A DNA stretch of 64,000 nucleotides from positions 682,001 through 746,000 of the forward strand of contig NC_009440.1 in assembly GCF_000016605.1 (NCBI RefSeq). Direction: 5' to 3'. The notes under the pieces are model-generated. The model was not told the origin of the DNA. It did not search any database and saw nothing but the letters and a program-made list of their open reading frames with translations. Made by a program: the position numbers and the translations under genes. Positions 18,264 through 28,432 of this stretch are shown here, piece after piece. This DNA comes from Metallosphaera sedula DSM 5348. Lineage in GTDB: Archaea > Thermoproteota > Thermoprotei_A > Sulfolobales > Sulfolobaceae. The first letter of the stretch is position 1; the number at the start of each line of letters is the position of its first letter.

Positions 18264-19073
18264 ATGGGAATAGTACGTGAATTCGCGGTTCTGAGGCCTT
18301 TCGATACGCTCCTCTATGCCTCAAAGCTCATGGTATTAGAGCATGTCCCAAAGTCAATAGTTATAGACGAAAGAGGAGTCCCTGTGGGCACCATAACCCA
18401 AAAGGACATAGTGAAGTTCGTATATCAAATGGGCGAGGATAGGCCCATGGAAAACGTTATGTTGTCAGAGGTAATGCGGAAAGATGTTATCTGTGTCAGT
18501 CCTAACATAGACCCCTTTGATGCTGCTCAAATAATGATTGATAAGAAACAGCCCCTCCTCGCAGTTTGCGATGATCATGAAAAGGCCCTGGGAATTATTA
18601 TAAAGAGTGACCTTAGCAACTTCTACGCCTCTCAGGTTAGGGGCCTACAAAAGGTTAAGGATTACATGAGCTCACCTGTGGTGACCATAGACCCCCTAGC
18701 AAAGTTGTCGGAGGCAGTAGAGAAGATGGTGGAGAGCAATCTTAGCAGACTGGTGGTCTTTACCCCAGGCAAGGTATTGGGAGTGGTAACTACCACAGAT
18801 CTTCTCTACATGGCTGCGGCGTTAAAATATAGGGATCTTAAGATAGAGGTGAGGGATGTTATGAGCCCTAACGTAATAGTAGTTAACGGTAATGAGGACA
18901 TGGCCAACGCAGCTAAGTTAATGGCCTCAAGGAAAATAAAGGGTATTCCTGTCATGGATAAGGACGGTAAATTGGGAGGTATAGTTACCACTACTGACGT
19001 TGTTAGAGCCATGATGGATCAGAGCGTTAAAAAGTACTTATACGAGGTGAAAATGTATACGTCATCCTTCTGA
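18264..19073 (+). CDS. Four-CBS-domain protein
   Basis: This soluble 269-residue protein consists of two Bateman modules, four CBS motifs at roughly residues 10-60, 75-125, 135-185 and 200-255. Repeated signatures such as VPVGTITQKDIVKFV, ALGIIIKSDL, VLGVVTTTDLL and LGGIVTTTDVVRAMM are visible. CBS pairs bind adenine nucleotides, SAM or similar and act as energy or metabolite sensors. No catalytic domain is fused, so it must act on a partner, which the neighbours do not reveal. A TATA-like element lies about 25 nt upstream, giving a leaderless start. Confidence 0.88.
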   Translation: MGIVREFAVLRPFDTLLYASKLMVLEHVPKSIVIDERGVPVGTITQKDIVKFVYQMGEDRPMENVMLSEVMRKDVICVSPNIDPFDAAQIMIDKKQPLLAVCDDHEKALGIIIKSDLSNFYASQVRGLQKVKDYMSSPVVTIDPLAKLSEAVEKMVESNLSRLVVFTPGKVLGVVTTTDLLYMAAALKYRDLKIEVRDVMSPNVIVVNGNEDMANAAKLMASRKIKGIPVMDKDGKLGGIVTTTDVVRAMMDQSVKKYLYEVKMYTSSF

Positions 19074-19301
19074 CTCTTGGGAGAGCATAGGCGTTTACGT
19101 CCTTCCCGTGTTAATGGTACAATACCTCTTTTAGATACTTTTCTGTATTTTCGCTCAATTGTATTTAGCTTGAAATAATTTTGCATCGTCAAGTGAATGT
19201 TATGTGTGCATGGAATAGCCGGAAGTTAAACCACTAACTATAAAACTTCGTTCATAGCTACGCTTACGACCGCTTTAGTCCTCTTCCTCTCCTGGATAAG
19301 C

Positions 19302-19329
19302 TTAATTTTAATTACTCCGACTTAGTAAT
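19302..19329 (+). promoter_or_regulatory. Promoter and probable self-operator of the Fur-family gene
   Basis: A TATA-like TTAATTTTA (19302-19310) lies about 30 nt before the ATG at 19339. Directly after it comes a 19-bp inverted repeat ATTACTccgacttAGTAAT (19311-19329) with perfect 6-bp arms. Its place, between TATA box and transcription start, is the usual one for an archaeal repressor, and Fur proteins use 19-bp palindromes. Autoregulation is inferred. Confidence 0.5.
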
Positions 19330-19338
19330 GACTATATA

Positions 19339-19743
19339 ATGGAAATCGATATAGCTGAAATGCTGAGGAAAAGGGGTTTAAAGGTAACCCCCCAAAGGAT
19401 AGCTGTCATAAAGACAATGATAAGGGGTGGGCATTTTAGTGGGGAACAGATTTTCAGCGAACTGAAAAAGACTGAACCCAGTATTAGCCTTTCCACCGTC
19501 TATAATGCCCTTGAGACTTTGGAGAAAGCTGGAATCATAAGATCCTTTGAGGCTGGAGGGAAAACATGGTACGAAATGCGAATGGAACCTCACGTTAACG
19601 TGTTCTGCGAGGATCTGGGCGACATAGTGGACGTGGATTTAGATCTAGGATCACTCGAGAAGAACCTTGAAGAAAAGGGCATTCAACCGAAAAATTTGAG
19701 CGTGATAGTCTATGCTGAGTGCTCTAAAATGAAGAAAGTATAG
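19339..19743 (+). CDS. Fur/PerR-family metal-dependent regulator
   Basis: A 134-residue Fur-family repressor. The N-terminal winged helix has the family's start ([19 protein letters not shown]) and recognition helix ([21 protein letters not shown], about residues 53-73). The dimerisation domain keeps the [19 protein letters not shown] segment, where canonical members have HxHxxCxxCG. Here the second Cys of the structural zinc site is missing (C-ED-L) and only one other Cys is seen near the end (ECSK). Which metal or peroxide it senses is unclear. It overlaps the convergent nucleoside hydrolase gene by 20 bp. Confidence 0.85.
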   Translation: MEIDIAEMLRKRGLKVTPQRIAVIKTMIRGGHFSGEQIFSELKKTEPSISLSTVYNALETLEKAGIIRSFEAGGKTWYEMRMEPHVNVFCEDLGDIVDVDLDLGSLEKNLEEKGIQPKNLSVIVYAECSKMKKV

Positions 19744-20641
19744 AGATTAGTTCGTTGTAAAACTTTTTCGAGTCCGCCTTCAGTACCACACTAGCGTTTT
19801 CTCGGCCTTTGGTGTACCAGTCTACAAGCATCGCTCCTCTGGAGATAGAGCACAGTTCCACGTCCACCTTGAACTTCCTCTCCTCAAGGATGGCCGAACT
19901 ATCGTACGCTAGATATGTGGTCAAGGAGTCAGGATGAACGCTACCCTTGTTTCCCTGCTTCATGGAAAACTCCAGGAGCGTTTTATTCACGTTTACGAAA
20001 AACTCTGAGAGCTTGGTATTCATGGACTTAATTCTGCTCCAATGACTAGTGTCGAGGGTTCCATACTCCTCAGTTGTCTCCCACGGCACTATTGTGATAT
20101 CAAACCCTGCATCTAACACTATCTTAGCTGCCTCTGGATCTACCCAGAAGTTGAACTCTGCAATCGGCGTTGTGTTTCCCCTGGTGAATGCTCCACCCAT
20201 TATCCAGACCTTTTTTATCCATTTCACTATCGAGGGTTCCCTCAAGTAGGCCAAGGCCAGGTTCGTCAAGGGGGATATCGCAAGCATCTCTAGCTCCCCT
20301 TGATTTTCTCTGGACAATCTGACAATTGCGTCAACTGCCTTCTCCTTCTCTGGCCTCTTCTTAGGCTCAGGAATTTTCCAACCTCCCATGCCATTTTCCC
20401 CGTGGACCTCTTCAACGGTTCTCCACTTGTTTAGTATTGGTCTATCCTGCCCTAAGTAAACCGGGACATCCTCCTTGCCAATATACTCCAGCGTGTATAA
20501 CGCATTCCTAACCTGATGATCGTACTTAACGTTCCCAGCTACTATTGTTACCCCAAGGAGATCAAATAGTCGCGATGCTAATAAAATGGCGATAGTGTCA
20601 TCTGATGCCGTGTCCGAATCAACTATTACCTTACGTGCCAT
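19724..20641 (-). CDS. Inosine/uridine-preferring nucleoside hydrolase family protein
   Basis: A 305-residue nucleoside N-ribohydrolase. The N-terminal calcium-binding signature is [18 protein letters not shown] (about residues 5-22; canonical DTDPGxDDA). Other landmarks are [13 protein letters not shown] (about 120) and [28 protein letters not shown] (about 143-170), the second metal/ribose site. It would split ribonucleosides for purine or pyrimidine salvage. The Thr-Ala replacement of Pro-Gly in the first motif is a minor deviation. It is divergent from the SMC-like gene. Confidence 0.9.
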   Translation of the reverse strand: MARKVIVDSDTASDDTIAILLASRLFDLLGVTIVAGNVKYDHQVRNALYTLEYIGKEDVPVYLGQDRPILNKWRTVEEVHGENGMGGWKIPEPKKRPEKEKAVDAIVRLSRENQGELEMLAISPLTNLALAYLREPSIVKWIKKVWIMGGAFTRGNTTPIAEFNFWVDPEAAKIVLDAGFDITIVPWETTEEYGTLDTSHWSRIKSMNTKLSEFFVNVNKTLLEFSMKQGNKGSVHPDSLTTYLAYDSSAILEERKFKVDVELCSISRGAMLVDWYTKGRENASVVLKADSKKFYNELISILSSF

Positions 20642-20791
20642 GACATAAATAACGTCACCAGGTTAAAATAGATGTACATCAAGTCATGATCCTTGAGGAA
20701 TCCAATTTTAACCTTCAGAATTCTTCAATGTCATATTAAACTGGATGAAAACTTTGAGATAATTTTTTTAAAGTATGAAAACAGCTTTCGT

Positions 20792-22552
20792 ATGATGAGA
20801 GTTAGAATTAGCAATATAGGTGGGATAACTAGCCCTCTCGATATAGACCTGAGCAAAGGAGTCAACGTTTACACGGCTCCTAACGCTTACGGGAAGACCT
20901 CACTATCTAGGGCCTTAGTCTCGATGTTAACCACAGAGGTCAAGCCAGAGGATCTTCTTAACGTCTTCGCAGACTCAGGTTATATTGAGGTTAGGTACAA
21001 CGACAAGGAATATTATAGGAGAATTAAGAGGGTAAAAAACAAGCTCGCTGAAAACGCCAAACTGATTATGGATGATAAGAGGGCTCTTCTTCTGTCTTAC
21101 TTCTCCCCAGAGAACAAATTGCTTAATCAGATCCTTGGGGGACAGGAGCAGATTGAATGGTTCATCTCTTCCACATCTGAGATAGAGAAGGTGAAGCAAC
21201 TTAAGATGAACGTGGATGAGAGGCTGAAGATCCTTAAGGAGGAACATGAGGAGCTAAAGAGCAAGTACAAGGACGCCGTTACAATCCAGGCTGAGATAAG
21301 GAGCATTGAAAATGAGATAGAGACCCTAAAGAAGGAGACCGAGAGCGATAGGCTCATTAACAGCACAACGCAATCTATCTCAGTCACGAGGCAGAATAAG
21401 TTAGCTGAACTAAACTCGAAGATAGAGCAGAAAAAGAAGGAGCTTCTAGATCTTCAAACTAAACATACTAGGCTAGAGTTGGATATCCAACAAAAGGAGA
21501 GCATGATAACCCCTGAGATAAAGAAGATCTTTGAAGATCAGTTGAACGAGATAAACCAAGAGCTACAGAGAAAATCTGCCCTAAGAAACGAGACTGAAAT
21601 AGGTATAAGGGTTCTCGAAAGGGTGATGGACGAAATCAAGGACGCTGAGAAGAACCACCTCGACACATGTTATGTCTGCGGTAGCCACGTGGATCCCGAG
21701 ATATGGAGGACCAGGATTGACGTAATTTCAGAACAGTTGAGGATGAGACAAAATTCCTTCGAAAGCGTAAAGAAAGAAATAGACGAGTTAACCAGGAAGA
21801 AGGATGAAATAACGAGGAAGTTGGCAGAGTTTGAGAACATAAGGAATGAGGTTGTGAAGCTCAAGACAAAGAAACAGGAGCTACTCAATAGGATGGAGAT
21901 GGTGAAGGAGCAGATTGGAGAATTGGAGAGGCAAAAGAGGGAAATGGAGGATAGATTTAACAAGAACTCAGAAGTTATCAGAGTTACAGGTCCAGAGAAT
22001 GCAGTCACCAAGAGAATAAACGAGCTAATGAACAAGAAGAGTCAGCTAGAGTATGAACTAGCAAACCTCGGAATTCCAGCCTCTACTCTAAACAAGATCA
22101 AGGAAAAGGAGAAGGAGATAGAGGAACTAGAGGCGCAATCGCAAGAACTACAACGTGAATATATCAGGAGGTTGTCAGTGGCGAAGGAGGAGTTTACGAA
22201 GATTGCTAACTCTTTAATGAGGGAACTAGAGTTCAACCTAGAGGCAGAGATTACGCCAGACTTCCAGTTAGTCGTGAAGAGGAATGGGACTCTGATGGAT
22301 CTTAGAAAGCTCTCGTCATCAGAGAGAACATCCTTAGCCCTTATCCTAGTGGTCACGGCGATAAAGTCGTACTTTAAGACGCCGTTCTTCATAGTAGACG
22401 AATCCTTCATGACCTTCGATCAGAGACGTTTCCAGAAACTGGTGAACTACCTGTCAGGTCTCACGGACTACATCATCATTACCAGAAGCGATGAAAACGT
22501 CTCTCTGGTCAAGGAGGAGAAGGCTGAGACTGAGGTTCCTCCATCTCAGTGA
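20792..22552 (+). CDS. Archaeal Rad50/SMC-like ATPase with zinc hook
   Basis: This 586-residue protein has the layout of a small Rad50/SMC relative. The N-terminal P-loop is APNAYGKTSLSRAL (about residues 27-40), with long coiled coils (about 120-280 and 305-480) around a hook motif CYVCG at about residues 293-297. The C-terminal lobe has Walker B FFIVDESFMTFD. The ABC signature is degenerate (LSSSERTSLALIL rather than LSGGE). It matches what are called archaea-specific SMC-related proteins; the role in chromosome structure or repair is inferred. The ATG pair at 20792/20795 starts the conserved MRVRISNIGG; the frame extension to 20693 looks non-coding. Confidence 0.8.
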   Translation: MMRVRISNIGGITSPLDIDLSKGVNVYTAPNAYGKTSLSRALVSMLTTEVKPEDLLNVFADSGYIEVRYNDKEYYRRIKRVKNKLAENAKLIMDDKRALLLSYFSPENKLLNQILGGQEQIEWFISSTSEIEKVKQLKMNVDERLKILKEEHEELKSKYKDAVTIQAEIRSIENEIETLKKETESDRLINSTTQSISVTRQNKLAELNSKIEQKKKELLDLQTKHTRLELDIQQKESMITPEIKKIFEDQLNEINQELQRKSALRNETEIGIRVLERVMDEIKDAEKNHLDTCYVCGSHVDPEIWRTRIDVISEQLRMRQNSFESVKKEIDELTRKKDEITRKLAEFENIRNEVVKLKTKKQELLNRMEMVKEQIGELERQKREMEDRFNKNSEVIRVTGPENAVTKRINELMNKKSQLEYELANLGIPASTLNKIKEKEKEIEELEAQSQELQREYIRRLSVAKEEFTKIANSLMRELEFNLEAEITPDFQLVVKRNGTLMDLRKLSSSERTSLALILVVTAIKSYFKTPFFIVDESFMTFDQRRFQKLVNYLSGLTDYIIITRSDENVSLVKEEKAETEVPPSQ

Positions 22553-22797
22553 AGCAAAGCCATTTATCGTCCTAGATCTTCTAAGAGCTTTAAGTTTCTC
22601 TATGTCTATTTTAATTCTTATTCTCTGGTGTGTGAAGTATTTGATTACTTAACGCTAGTTCCACGATCAGTTCTGATTAAGAGAATAACGTTAATTTTCG
22701 GATACTCCACGCACTACTTACTCTCTGCTTAAATGGAAAGAAAACTTTTCCAAGGTAGTTCAAGGGAATACGAAAGGGCTAAGTAATATAAAAAGGT

Positions 22798-23145
<348 letters not shown>

Positions 23146-23156
23146 GTCTTAAAAAA

Positions 23157-23651
23157 TTAGCTAGACCCTGTACCGCAATTACAGTATCCGTATTCGTCAA
23201 TTTCCAGACCACAGACCGGGCATACAACTCCGGTCCCTTTAACCTCAGTCCATTCCTTTCCGTATTGTAAAAAATGGGAATCCGCTAACGCCCTAGCTAA
23301 ATCTCTTATGGAGACTATCCCCATTATCTTTCCATCTTTCCCTATGATGGGAAGATGCCTGAAACCGTTTTCAAGCATGATGTTTAAGGCCTCCTCTACC
23401 GTTGTGTCTTCAGTGACTCCCTTAACTGACTCGGTCATGTAGTCCTTAACCTTAGCGTCGAGACGTTTATCAGCCAACGCTCTTACCATGTCTCTCTCGG
23501 TTATGATTCCCACAACTTGATTTTTCTCGTTAACAACCATCATGGACCCCATGTTATGGTTCTTCATTTCCATTGCGGCTGCGGTAATATTATCGGATTC
23601 CTTAACCACATGGACAACCTTTGTAGCTATTTCAGAAACTTTTCTGCTCAT
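23157..23651 (-). CDS. CBS-pair protein with C-terminal zinc ribbon
   Basis: A Bateman module of two CBS domains (about residues 8-60 and 70-125; [15 protein letters not shown] and [16 protein letters not shown]) is followed by a short zinc ribbon, [17 protein letters not shown] (about 145-161), with four Cys in two pairs. The CBS pair likely senses adenylates. The ribbon may contact nucleic acid or a protein; such fusions are common in archaea and mostly uncharacterised. A TTGATATCAA palindrome lies at 23690-23699 upstream. Confidence 0.85.
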   Translation of the reverse strand: MSRKVSEIATKVVHVVKESDNITAAAMEMKNHNMGSMMVVNEKNQVVGIITERDMVRALADKRLDAKVKDYMTESVKGVTEDTTVEEALNIMLENGFRHLPIIGKDGKIMGIVSIRDLARALADSHFLQYGKEWTEVKGTGVVCPVCGLEIDEYGYCNCGTGSS

Positions 23652-23828
23652 ACTTTTGATGTGGGTTTAGATTCATAAAAACCTTTTTGTTGATATCAAA
23701 TAATTTAGTCAATACCATGAGGTATTATTCGTTTGAACGTGTGAAAACAAATGATCCTTGAGGCCTTGATTACCACTTGTAAATAACAGGATGCGAAAAG
23801 ACCTTAACTAAGGTTAGGGCTCCATATC

Positions 23829-24809
23829 TCATCCAATAATGAACTGGTGAGCCTTTATTTTACCTTTCTCCAGGATAATGTATGCTGCGTGTAAGATACC
23901 TTCATTGTGCTCACTACCTGGGTTAAGAACCAGCGACCTCCCTAACTTATCGAATCCCCTAGACTCGTGAATGTGGCCATGGAGACCCAGAAGGGGTTGC
24001 TCCTCTTCGATAACCTTCCTCACCGAGACCGAGCCCACGTGTGACATGACCACCTCCCCTCCCTTTATAACAGGCTTCAGGTCAGGGGTCAGCAAGGGAG
24101 CACTATCAAGGTTCGTGTTGTAGGGAGGTGCATGAATGTTGAAAATGGCCTTCTCCATGTCAGATATTTTCTTTGTCTCTTGCTTTAGAACTTCGTAAAT
24201 TTTCTCCTCTGACATCTCCCTCGGTGTGTTCCAGGGAGTTGGGTTCACGTAACCAAAGGAAATCATCTCATGCTCACCAAGGTGAATAACCTCTCCCTCA
24301 CATTTCCTCATAACCTTGCTTTCAGCAATTACATCGAACAAGTAGAGAGGGTCATCGTTACCAAGATTTACATAAAGCGGGATATCCACGTCCTTCAACT
24401 TCTCCTCTGCGATTCTGGACCAATTTCTTACTACCTCTATCATTGATGTTTTGAAAGCCTCATCTACCTTGCGCTTGTCGTCTTTCATCTCTTGAAGATC
24501 TTTCCTGTCCACTATTACGTAATAGTTTCCCTGTTTCCTGATCTCATCTGTTATCTCCTTTAGTCCCTCTCTTCCCACTATCTTGTCATCTATCATGTAT
24601 TTGCCTTCCCCGATGTCGACTATAGGGGTCAGGGACTTCCCTGCTATATCTCCGCCTATGATAAGGTAGTTCACCTTGTAAATTTTACCAGCATTCAAGA
24701 ATTTCTTGAAAATTACATCAGATCCGTGAATGTCAGTGGTGTAAAGGATTTTGATTTGATTGGACGTCTCTTGTGTATTGTTTCTCTTAAACAGGCCCAC
24801 GTACATCAT
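23829..24809 (-). CDS. Calcineurin-like metallophosphoesterase
   Basis: A 326-residue metallophosphoesterase. Metal-binding motifs are [11 protein letters not shown] (about residues 22-32), [10 protein letters not shown] (about 49-58), NLGNDDP (about 148-154), a His-containing [10 protein letters not shown] (about 217-226), and [11 protein letters not shown] (about 272-282). The GNHD box reads GNDD. The substrate could be a nucleotide, protein or nucleic acid; the large insert at about 60-140 is a feature of this subfamily. It is divergent from the histidine phosphatase gene, with about 220 bp of A/T-rich promoter DNA between. Confidence 0.85.
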   Translation of the reverse strand: MMYVGLFKRNNTQETSNQIKILYTTDIHGSDVIFKKFLNAGKIYKVNYLIIGGDIAGKSLTPIVDIGEGKYMIDDKIVGREGLKEITDEIRKQGNYYVIVDRKDLQEMKDDKRKVDEAFKTSMIEVVRNWSRIAEEKLKDVDIPLYVNLGNDDPLYLFDVIAESKVMRKCEGEVIHLGEHEMISFGYVNPTPWNTPREMSEEKIYEVLKQETKKISDMEKAIFNIHAPPYNTNLDSAPLLTPDLKPVIKGGEVVMSHVGSVSVRKVIEEEQPLLGLHGHIHESRGFDKLGRSLVLNPGSEHNEGILHAAYIILEKGKIKAHQFIIG

Positions 24810-25029
24810 TCCGGTGGACAGGATTTAAAATTATCCTACAATTCACTGAAAATACTGGTCACAAAATTAACTGGGTTTAATATTCCAGAAAATGGTTATA
24901 ATGTCAATATTATTTATAACTCATGTAGTTTATAACCAAAACGAGAGACAAGATATGGTTGATCACAATGATGAGGGACTACTGCATGTTGTTTAATCTT
25001 TTTAATTTCTACGCGATAGTGATCTGCAA

Positions 25030-25647
25030 ATGACGATTATAATATTTATAAGGCATGGACAGAGCACATCCAACGTTGGCAAAATACTGTCCCATGACGT
25101 CAATAACTTTCCTTTGACCGATGAGGGGAGAGAGCAAGCCAAGAAAACAGCCCAGGAGCTTAAACGCGTGAGGATAGACGCCATCTTCACTAGTCCAATT
25201 CTAAGAGCTTATCAGACTGCAAGTATCATAGGCGACGAGCTTGGTATTATCCCAGTCATCGATGAGAGGTTGAGGGAAAGGTGGTTGGGAGAGTTAAATA
25301 ACAAGAGATTCGATCCGAACGATCATTGGAAGCTGAAAATAATCAGGGGACAACTGGAGGTGAAGAACCTAGAGCCCTGGGATTCGCTAAAGAGAAGGAT
25401 GGTCGAGTTCGTGACATCCTTGAAAAACGAGGAGGTCGTGGTGGCAGTGAGTCATTACGACCCAATCAGGGCGGTAATAGGACATATACTGGACCTAGAC
25501 GATATATCAGCTCATGGTATTTCCATACCAAACGCTAGCATGACAGTTATCGAGTTCTCCTCCTCTCCTAAGATCCTATCCATAGGTTCCCCTGTACTTT
25601 CCCCTTCTTTGTTATCTAAGCTCGATAGATATATTATTAGAGCTTAG
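25030..25647 (+). CDS. Histidine phosphatase (phosphoglycerate mutase-like)
   Basis: A 205-residue member of the histidine phosphatase superfamily. The catalytic motif [13 protein letters not shown] (about residues 6-18) carries the nucleophilic His, and the second His lies in [12 protein letters not shown] (about 137-148). The size and the absence of a BPG-mutase loop suggest a small-molecule phosphatase, not glycolytic mutase. A TATA-like TTTTTAATT at 25000-25008 lies about 25 nt before the ATG, giving a leaderless start. It overlaps convergent dtdA by 36 bp. Confidence 0.85.
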   Translation: MTIIIFIRHGQSTSNVGKILSHDVNNFPLTDEGREQAKKTAQELKRVRIDAIFTSPILRAYQTASIIGDELGIIPVIDERLRERWLGELNNKRFDPNDHWKLKIIRGQLEVKNLEPWDSLKRRMVEFVTSLKNEEVVVAVSHYDPIRAVIGHILDLDDISAHGISIPNASMTVIEFSSSPKILSIGSPVLSPSLLSKLDRYIIRA

Positions 25648-26325
25648 GATACTGGTTAGAGTTTCCCTCTTACTTCTTGGTATACTATCTAAAACTGCGG
25701 TTCGAGGTCTCGTAATATTACGTTCTATTGACTGTACTATTACGTTCGATGATAATTCTGATATATAATGCTTAGAAATAATATGAGAGATGCAGTCACT
25801 CTGAGCTACAGTTGAAGCAAGCTTAGAATAATGTGGCCCGCCATATATTAGGGTTGTGTTCTGACAGTCCGTTTCCTCCATCCTCTCTATACCCTTTAGA
25901 ACAGCCTCAACTAGCTTCCCAACCAGTTTTTCATTGTTCCACATCTCTGGGTCGCTCCCTATTTCAACGAACGTGATGGGCTTAGGTATTTCAGTTGGGC
26001 CGTGATGCGTGGCCTCAATGATCTTTTCTATGTTGGCATCTATACGGGTCATGGAGCGAAAAATTGAAGTTAATAACCTGGCGTTGGCTATTGCTAAGCT
26101 CTCCGGTTTGCCTCCCATAGCGCTCTTACCGGGATTACCAGGATGATGAATGGTGAAGGCTGGAGTCCTAGTGGAGCTCTCATGTCTGCAGATCATCACG
26201 ATTGAGTCCCCCTTAGAATAGGAGAATTCCGTTACGTCCTCATCAATCTCCTCGAAACTATATCCCAACCTCTTTACCGTTTGGCCCACCGGATCCTTCG
26301 AGGAAATGATCACACTAACATCCAT
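25612..26325 (-). CDS. dtdA: D-aminoacyl-tRNA deacylase, archaeal DtdA (DTD2) type
   Basis: DtdA removes D-amino acids wrongly charged to tRNA. The two family signatures are present: [19 protein letters not shown] (about residues 46-64) and [25 protein letters not shown] (about 105-129), with the conserved His residues and zinc-site context. The length of about 237 aa is typical. I start at Met of [12 protein letters not shown] (26325); three extra codons upstream are also in frame. It forms a unit with the upstream FAD oxidoreductase gene, 43 nt away. Confidence 0.92.
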   Translation of the reverse strand: MDVSVIISSKDPVGQTVKRLGYSFEEIDEDVTEFSYSKGDSIVMICRHESSTRTPAFTIHHPGNPGKSAMGGKPESLAIANARLLTSIFRSMTRIDANIEKIIEATHHGPTEIPKPITFVEIGSDPEMWNNEKLVGKLVEAVLKGIERMEETDCQNTTLIYGGPHYSKLASTVAQSDCISHIISKHYISELSSNVIVQSIERNITRPRTAVLDSIPRSKRETLTSILSSNNISIELR

Positions 26326-26367
26326 CGAGATCATAACTCCTGCCTTGTAATAACCCTACCGCGGTTA

Positions 26368-27249
26368 CTAGTACCTCTCCACCAGGTTTTTCACCCTTTC
26401 AGCCAAAACAGGAGCTAGAGCCCAGCCAAATCTGTGACCTGTGACTACAATCGCATTATCATAAATTCTCTTGACAAGCGGAGATTCAGGAGTTATTGCC
26501 CTAAATCCCACCCTGATCTCCAATGGTTCTACTGGTTTTCCCGTGTACCTCCTAAATACCTCAATGGTCCTCTCAACCTGTTCTCTATCCACACTAGGGT
26601 TAGAGGAAGAATAAGAGTCACCGTTCAGTAGGGCATACGAGTCCTCTACACCAAGCCTGTCCTCTAGCATGACGATGTTTCTTATTCCCAAAGGTGATGA
26701 TTTCACAAGGTGTCCCTTATAGCTCGAGATGCTAAGCCCCCTTAGAATGCCTTCGGGGTCGTTACCTATGGCGAAAACGTAGAGGTCTCCCTTTACCAAG
26801 CCCTCATCAGTCTTTAGCCCAGTTAGAGTGCTATCCTCAACTAGAAGAGATGTCACTCTAGCTCTTTTTACATTCTTGCTAAGCTTCCTAATCAAGTCCT
26901 CTCCATCTAGGTGAAGTCCCTTTCCCAAAATCTCGCTTTCATAGGGTAAATTAGGCTCCATCTCTGCAGTCTCCCTCCGAGTTAACACCTTATCTCCCTT
27001 TGGTGGAATCCTGATGATCTCCTTCCATTGGGCTTTCACTCCGAGCTCCTCCGCAATCTTTACATATTCCTTGGCTGACTCTTCGCATTCCTTCCTTAAT
27101 TCCCCGCAGAGTGGTGGCATCACGTTCCACAGACTAGCCAGTGAGTTTTTAGACGGGACGTCTCTGTCCAGAAGCGTTACGTCACCCCCTAGGGTACGAG
27201 CCACTAGGAGGCCCGTGATACCCCCTCCTATCACAACTATTCTTTGCAT
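26368..27249 (-). CDS. FAD-dependent oxidoreductase, DAO/GlpO family
   Basis: A 293-residue member of the D-amino-acid oxidase fold. The N-terminal dinucleotide-binding motif is VVIGGGITGLLVARTL (about residues 4-19), and the C-terminal ITPESPLVKRIYDNAIVVTGHRFGWALAPVLA (about 252-284) holds the FAD-contacting Gly and Arg. It is shorter than typical DAO (about 340-390), so the substrate domain is reduced. Co-location with a D-aminoacyl-tRNA deacylase suggests, but does not prove, a D-amino-acid link. The neighbouring divergent gene is thioredoxin. Confidence 0.8.
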   Translation of the reverse strand: MQRIVVIGGGITGLLVARTLGGDVTLLDRDVPSKNSLASLWNVMPPLCGELRKECEESAKEYVKIAEELGVKAQWKEIIRIPPKGDKVLTRRETAEMEPNLPYESEILGKGLHLDGEDLIRKLSKNVKRARVTSLLVEDSTLTGLKTDEGLVKGDLYVFAIGNDPEGILRGLSISSYKGHLVKSSPLGIRNIVMLEDRLGVEDSYALLNGDSYSSSNPSVDREQVERTIEVFRRYTGKPVEPLEIRVGFRAITPESPLVKRIYDNAIVVTGHRFGWALAPVLAERVKNLVERY

Positions 27250-27308
27250 AAGATTTTGTTTCTTTCTTCAATATAAACTTTTTAAACTCGATTTCATTAA
27301 AGTGAATT

Positions 27309-27725
27309 ATGAGCGTAGAAAACGACCCTGAACTTGAAGCGTTAATACGGAAAAAGATTAAACAGATGATGAAGCAAGGAAAGGACATGGAAAAAGAACA
27401 AAGGGAATTAATTGCCCATCTAGACTCAAGGAATTTTGACGAGTTCATAAGGAAAAACAAGGTGGCGGTTGTAGATTTCTGGGCTGAATGGTGCGCCCCC
27501 TGTCTTATACTAGCCCCCATAATAGAGGAACTGGCGATGGATTACCCACAGGTGGGCTTTGGCAAGCTGAACTCCGACGAGAACCAGGACATTGCAGGCA
27601 GGTACGGAGTCATGAGTCTACCCACAGTAATATTCTTTAAGAACGGGGAACCAGTGGACGAAGTGATAGGTGCAGTTCCCAGGGAGGAACTGGAGATCAG
27701 GCTTAAGTCATTGCTAGGCGATTGA
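27309..27725 (+). CDS. Thioredoxin with N-terminal helical extension
   Basis: The C-terminal ~105 residues form a thioredoxin domain with active site FWAEWCAPCLILAP (about residues 57-70; WCAPC replaces WCGPC) and the cis-Pro loop MSLPTVIFF (about 99-107). About 35 highly charged residues precede the domain (KKIKQMMKQGKDMEKEQREL), unlike simple thioredoxins. It would reduce disulfides in the cytosol; there is no signal peptide. The next gene starts 1 nt after the stop, so they are co-transcribed. Confidence 0.92.
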   Translation: MSVENDPELEALIRKKIKQMMKQGKDMEKEQRELIAHLDSRNFDEFIRKNKVAVVDFWAEWCAPCLILAPIIEELAMDYPQVGFGKLNSDENQDIAGRYGVMSLPTVIFFKNGEPVDEVIGAVPREELEIRLKSLLGD

Positions 27726-27726
27726 A

Positions 27727-28359
27727 ATGAAAGCGTTATTGCTGGGCGTGGATGGGCTAAGCTACACTAGCTTCATGAAGTGCAATCCCAGGTTTCTCCT
27801 CACATTGTTTAGCAGTACCTTTAGGGGAGTGATAGTTAATAGGAGGCCACAACATCCTGCCTCCTCGTGGTTATCGGTATTGGAAATGAAGGAGGTGCCT
27901 CTGACCGGTTTCACTTCTGTCTCTGCTAAGCCTTCCCTTGTTCAGGAAACTGGCTCCATCCCAATTAACCTACCAATATCTAATCCAACCTACGGCGAGC
28001 TAAGTCTAAAATACGGGGAATTATCCCTACAAGAAGAAATAAACAAGGTTACAGAGGGGATCCTGAACTCCCTGGATGACGGACCAGTGATAGCTGGCGT
28101 GAGCGGATTGGATGTGCTTCTTCACAGGGGAGGAGAAAAGTGTCAGGCCTATTCGGCGGTGGATTCGATGCTAAGAAAGTTAGTCAATGCTGTGGACGAA
28201 TTCATCCTTTTCTCTCCCTTTGGTGAGCCCAAATCGGGAAACGAAAACGATCATGAGGATTACGGAATATACCTAGGAACAGTTCAGAGACCATCGGAAC
28301 ATGATACCGTGAAGTTACCAGAAATTGGCTACCTATTCCTGAAGCTAGTTAAGGGATAG
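27727..28359 (+). CDS. Small alkaline-phosphatase-fold-like protein
   Basis: The first residues KALLLGVDGLSYTSFMK resemble the first metal-binding strand of type I phosphodiesterase/nucleotide pyrophosphatase proteins (Asp at about 9). The end, FSPFGEPKSGNENDHEDYGIYLG (about 163-185), resembles the region that supplies later metal ligands. At 210 aa it is about half the size of normal members, and the middle metal motifs are not evident, so it may be a reduced or inactive relative. It is co-transcribed with thioredoxin. The assignment is tentative. Confidence 0.45.
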   Translation: MKALLLGVDGLSYTSFMKCNPRFLLTLFSSTFRGVIVNRRPQHPASSWLSVLEMKEVPLTGFTSVSAKPSLVQETGSIPINLPISNPTYGELSLKYGELSLQEEINKVTEGILNSLDDGPVIAGVSGLDVLLHRGGEKCQAYSAVDSMLRKLVNAVDEFILFSPFGEPKSGNENDHEDYGIYLGTVQRPSEHDTVKLPEIGYLFLKLVKG

Positions 28360-28432
28360 GCTAAGAGCGTAGGGCCTTATTTTCTTGTGATTTAGCGTGA
28401 TTACAACAAGAGAACAGGTGCCTCTCCCCGCT

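Noticed and set aside
22671-22682. ATCAGTTCTGAT palindrome in a convergent gap
   Set aside because: Only 5-bp arms, between gene ends, with no promoter beside it.
24968-25033. 21-codon leader frame overlapping the histidine phosphatase start in ATGA, also containing a C-box-like ATGATGA
   Set aside because: A TATA-like box 25 nt before the phosphatase ATG suggests leaderless transcription that would not include it, and there is no D box for an sRNA.
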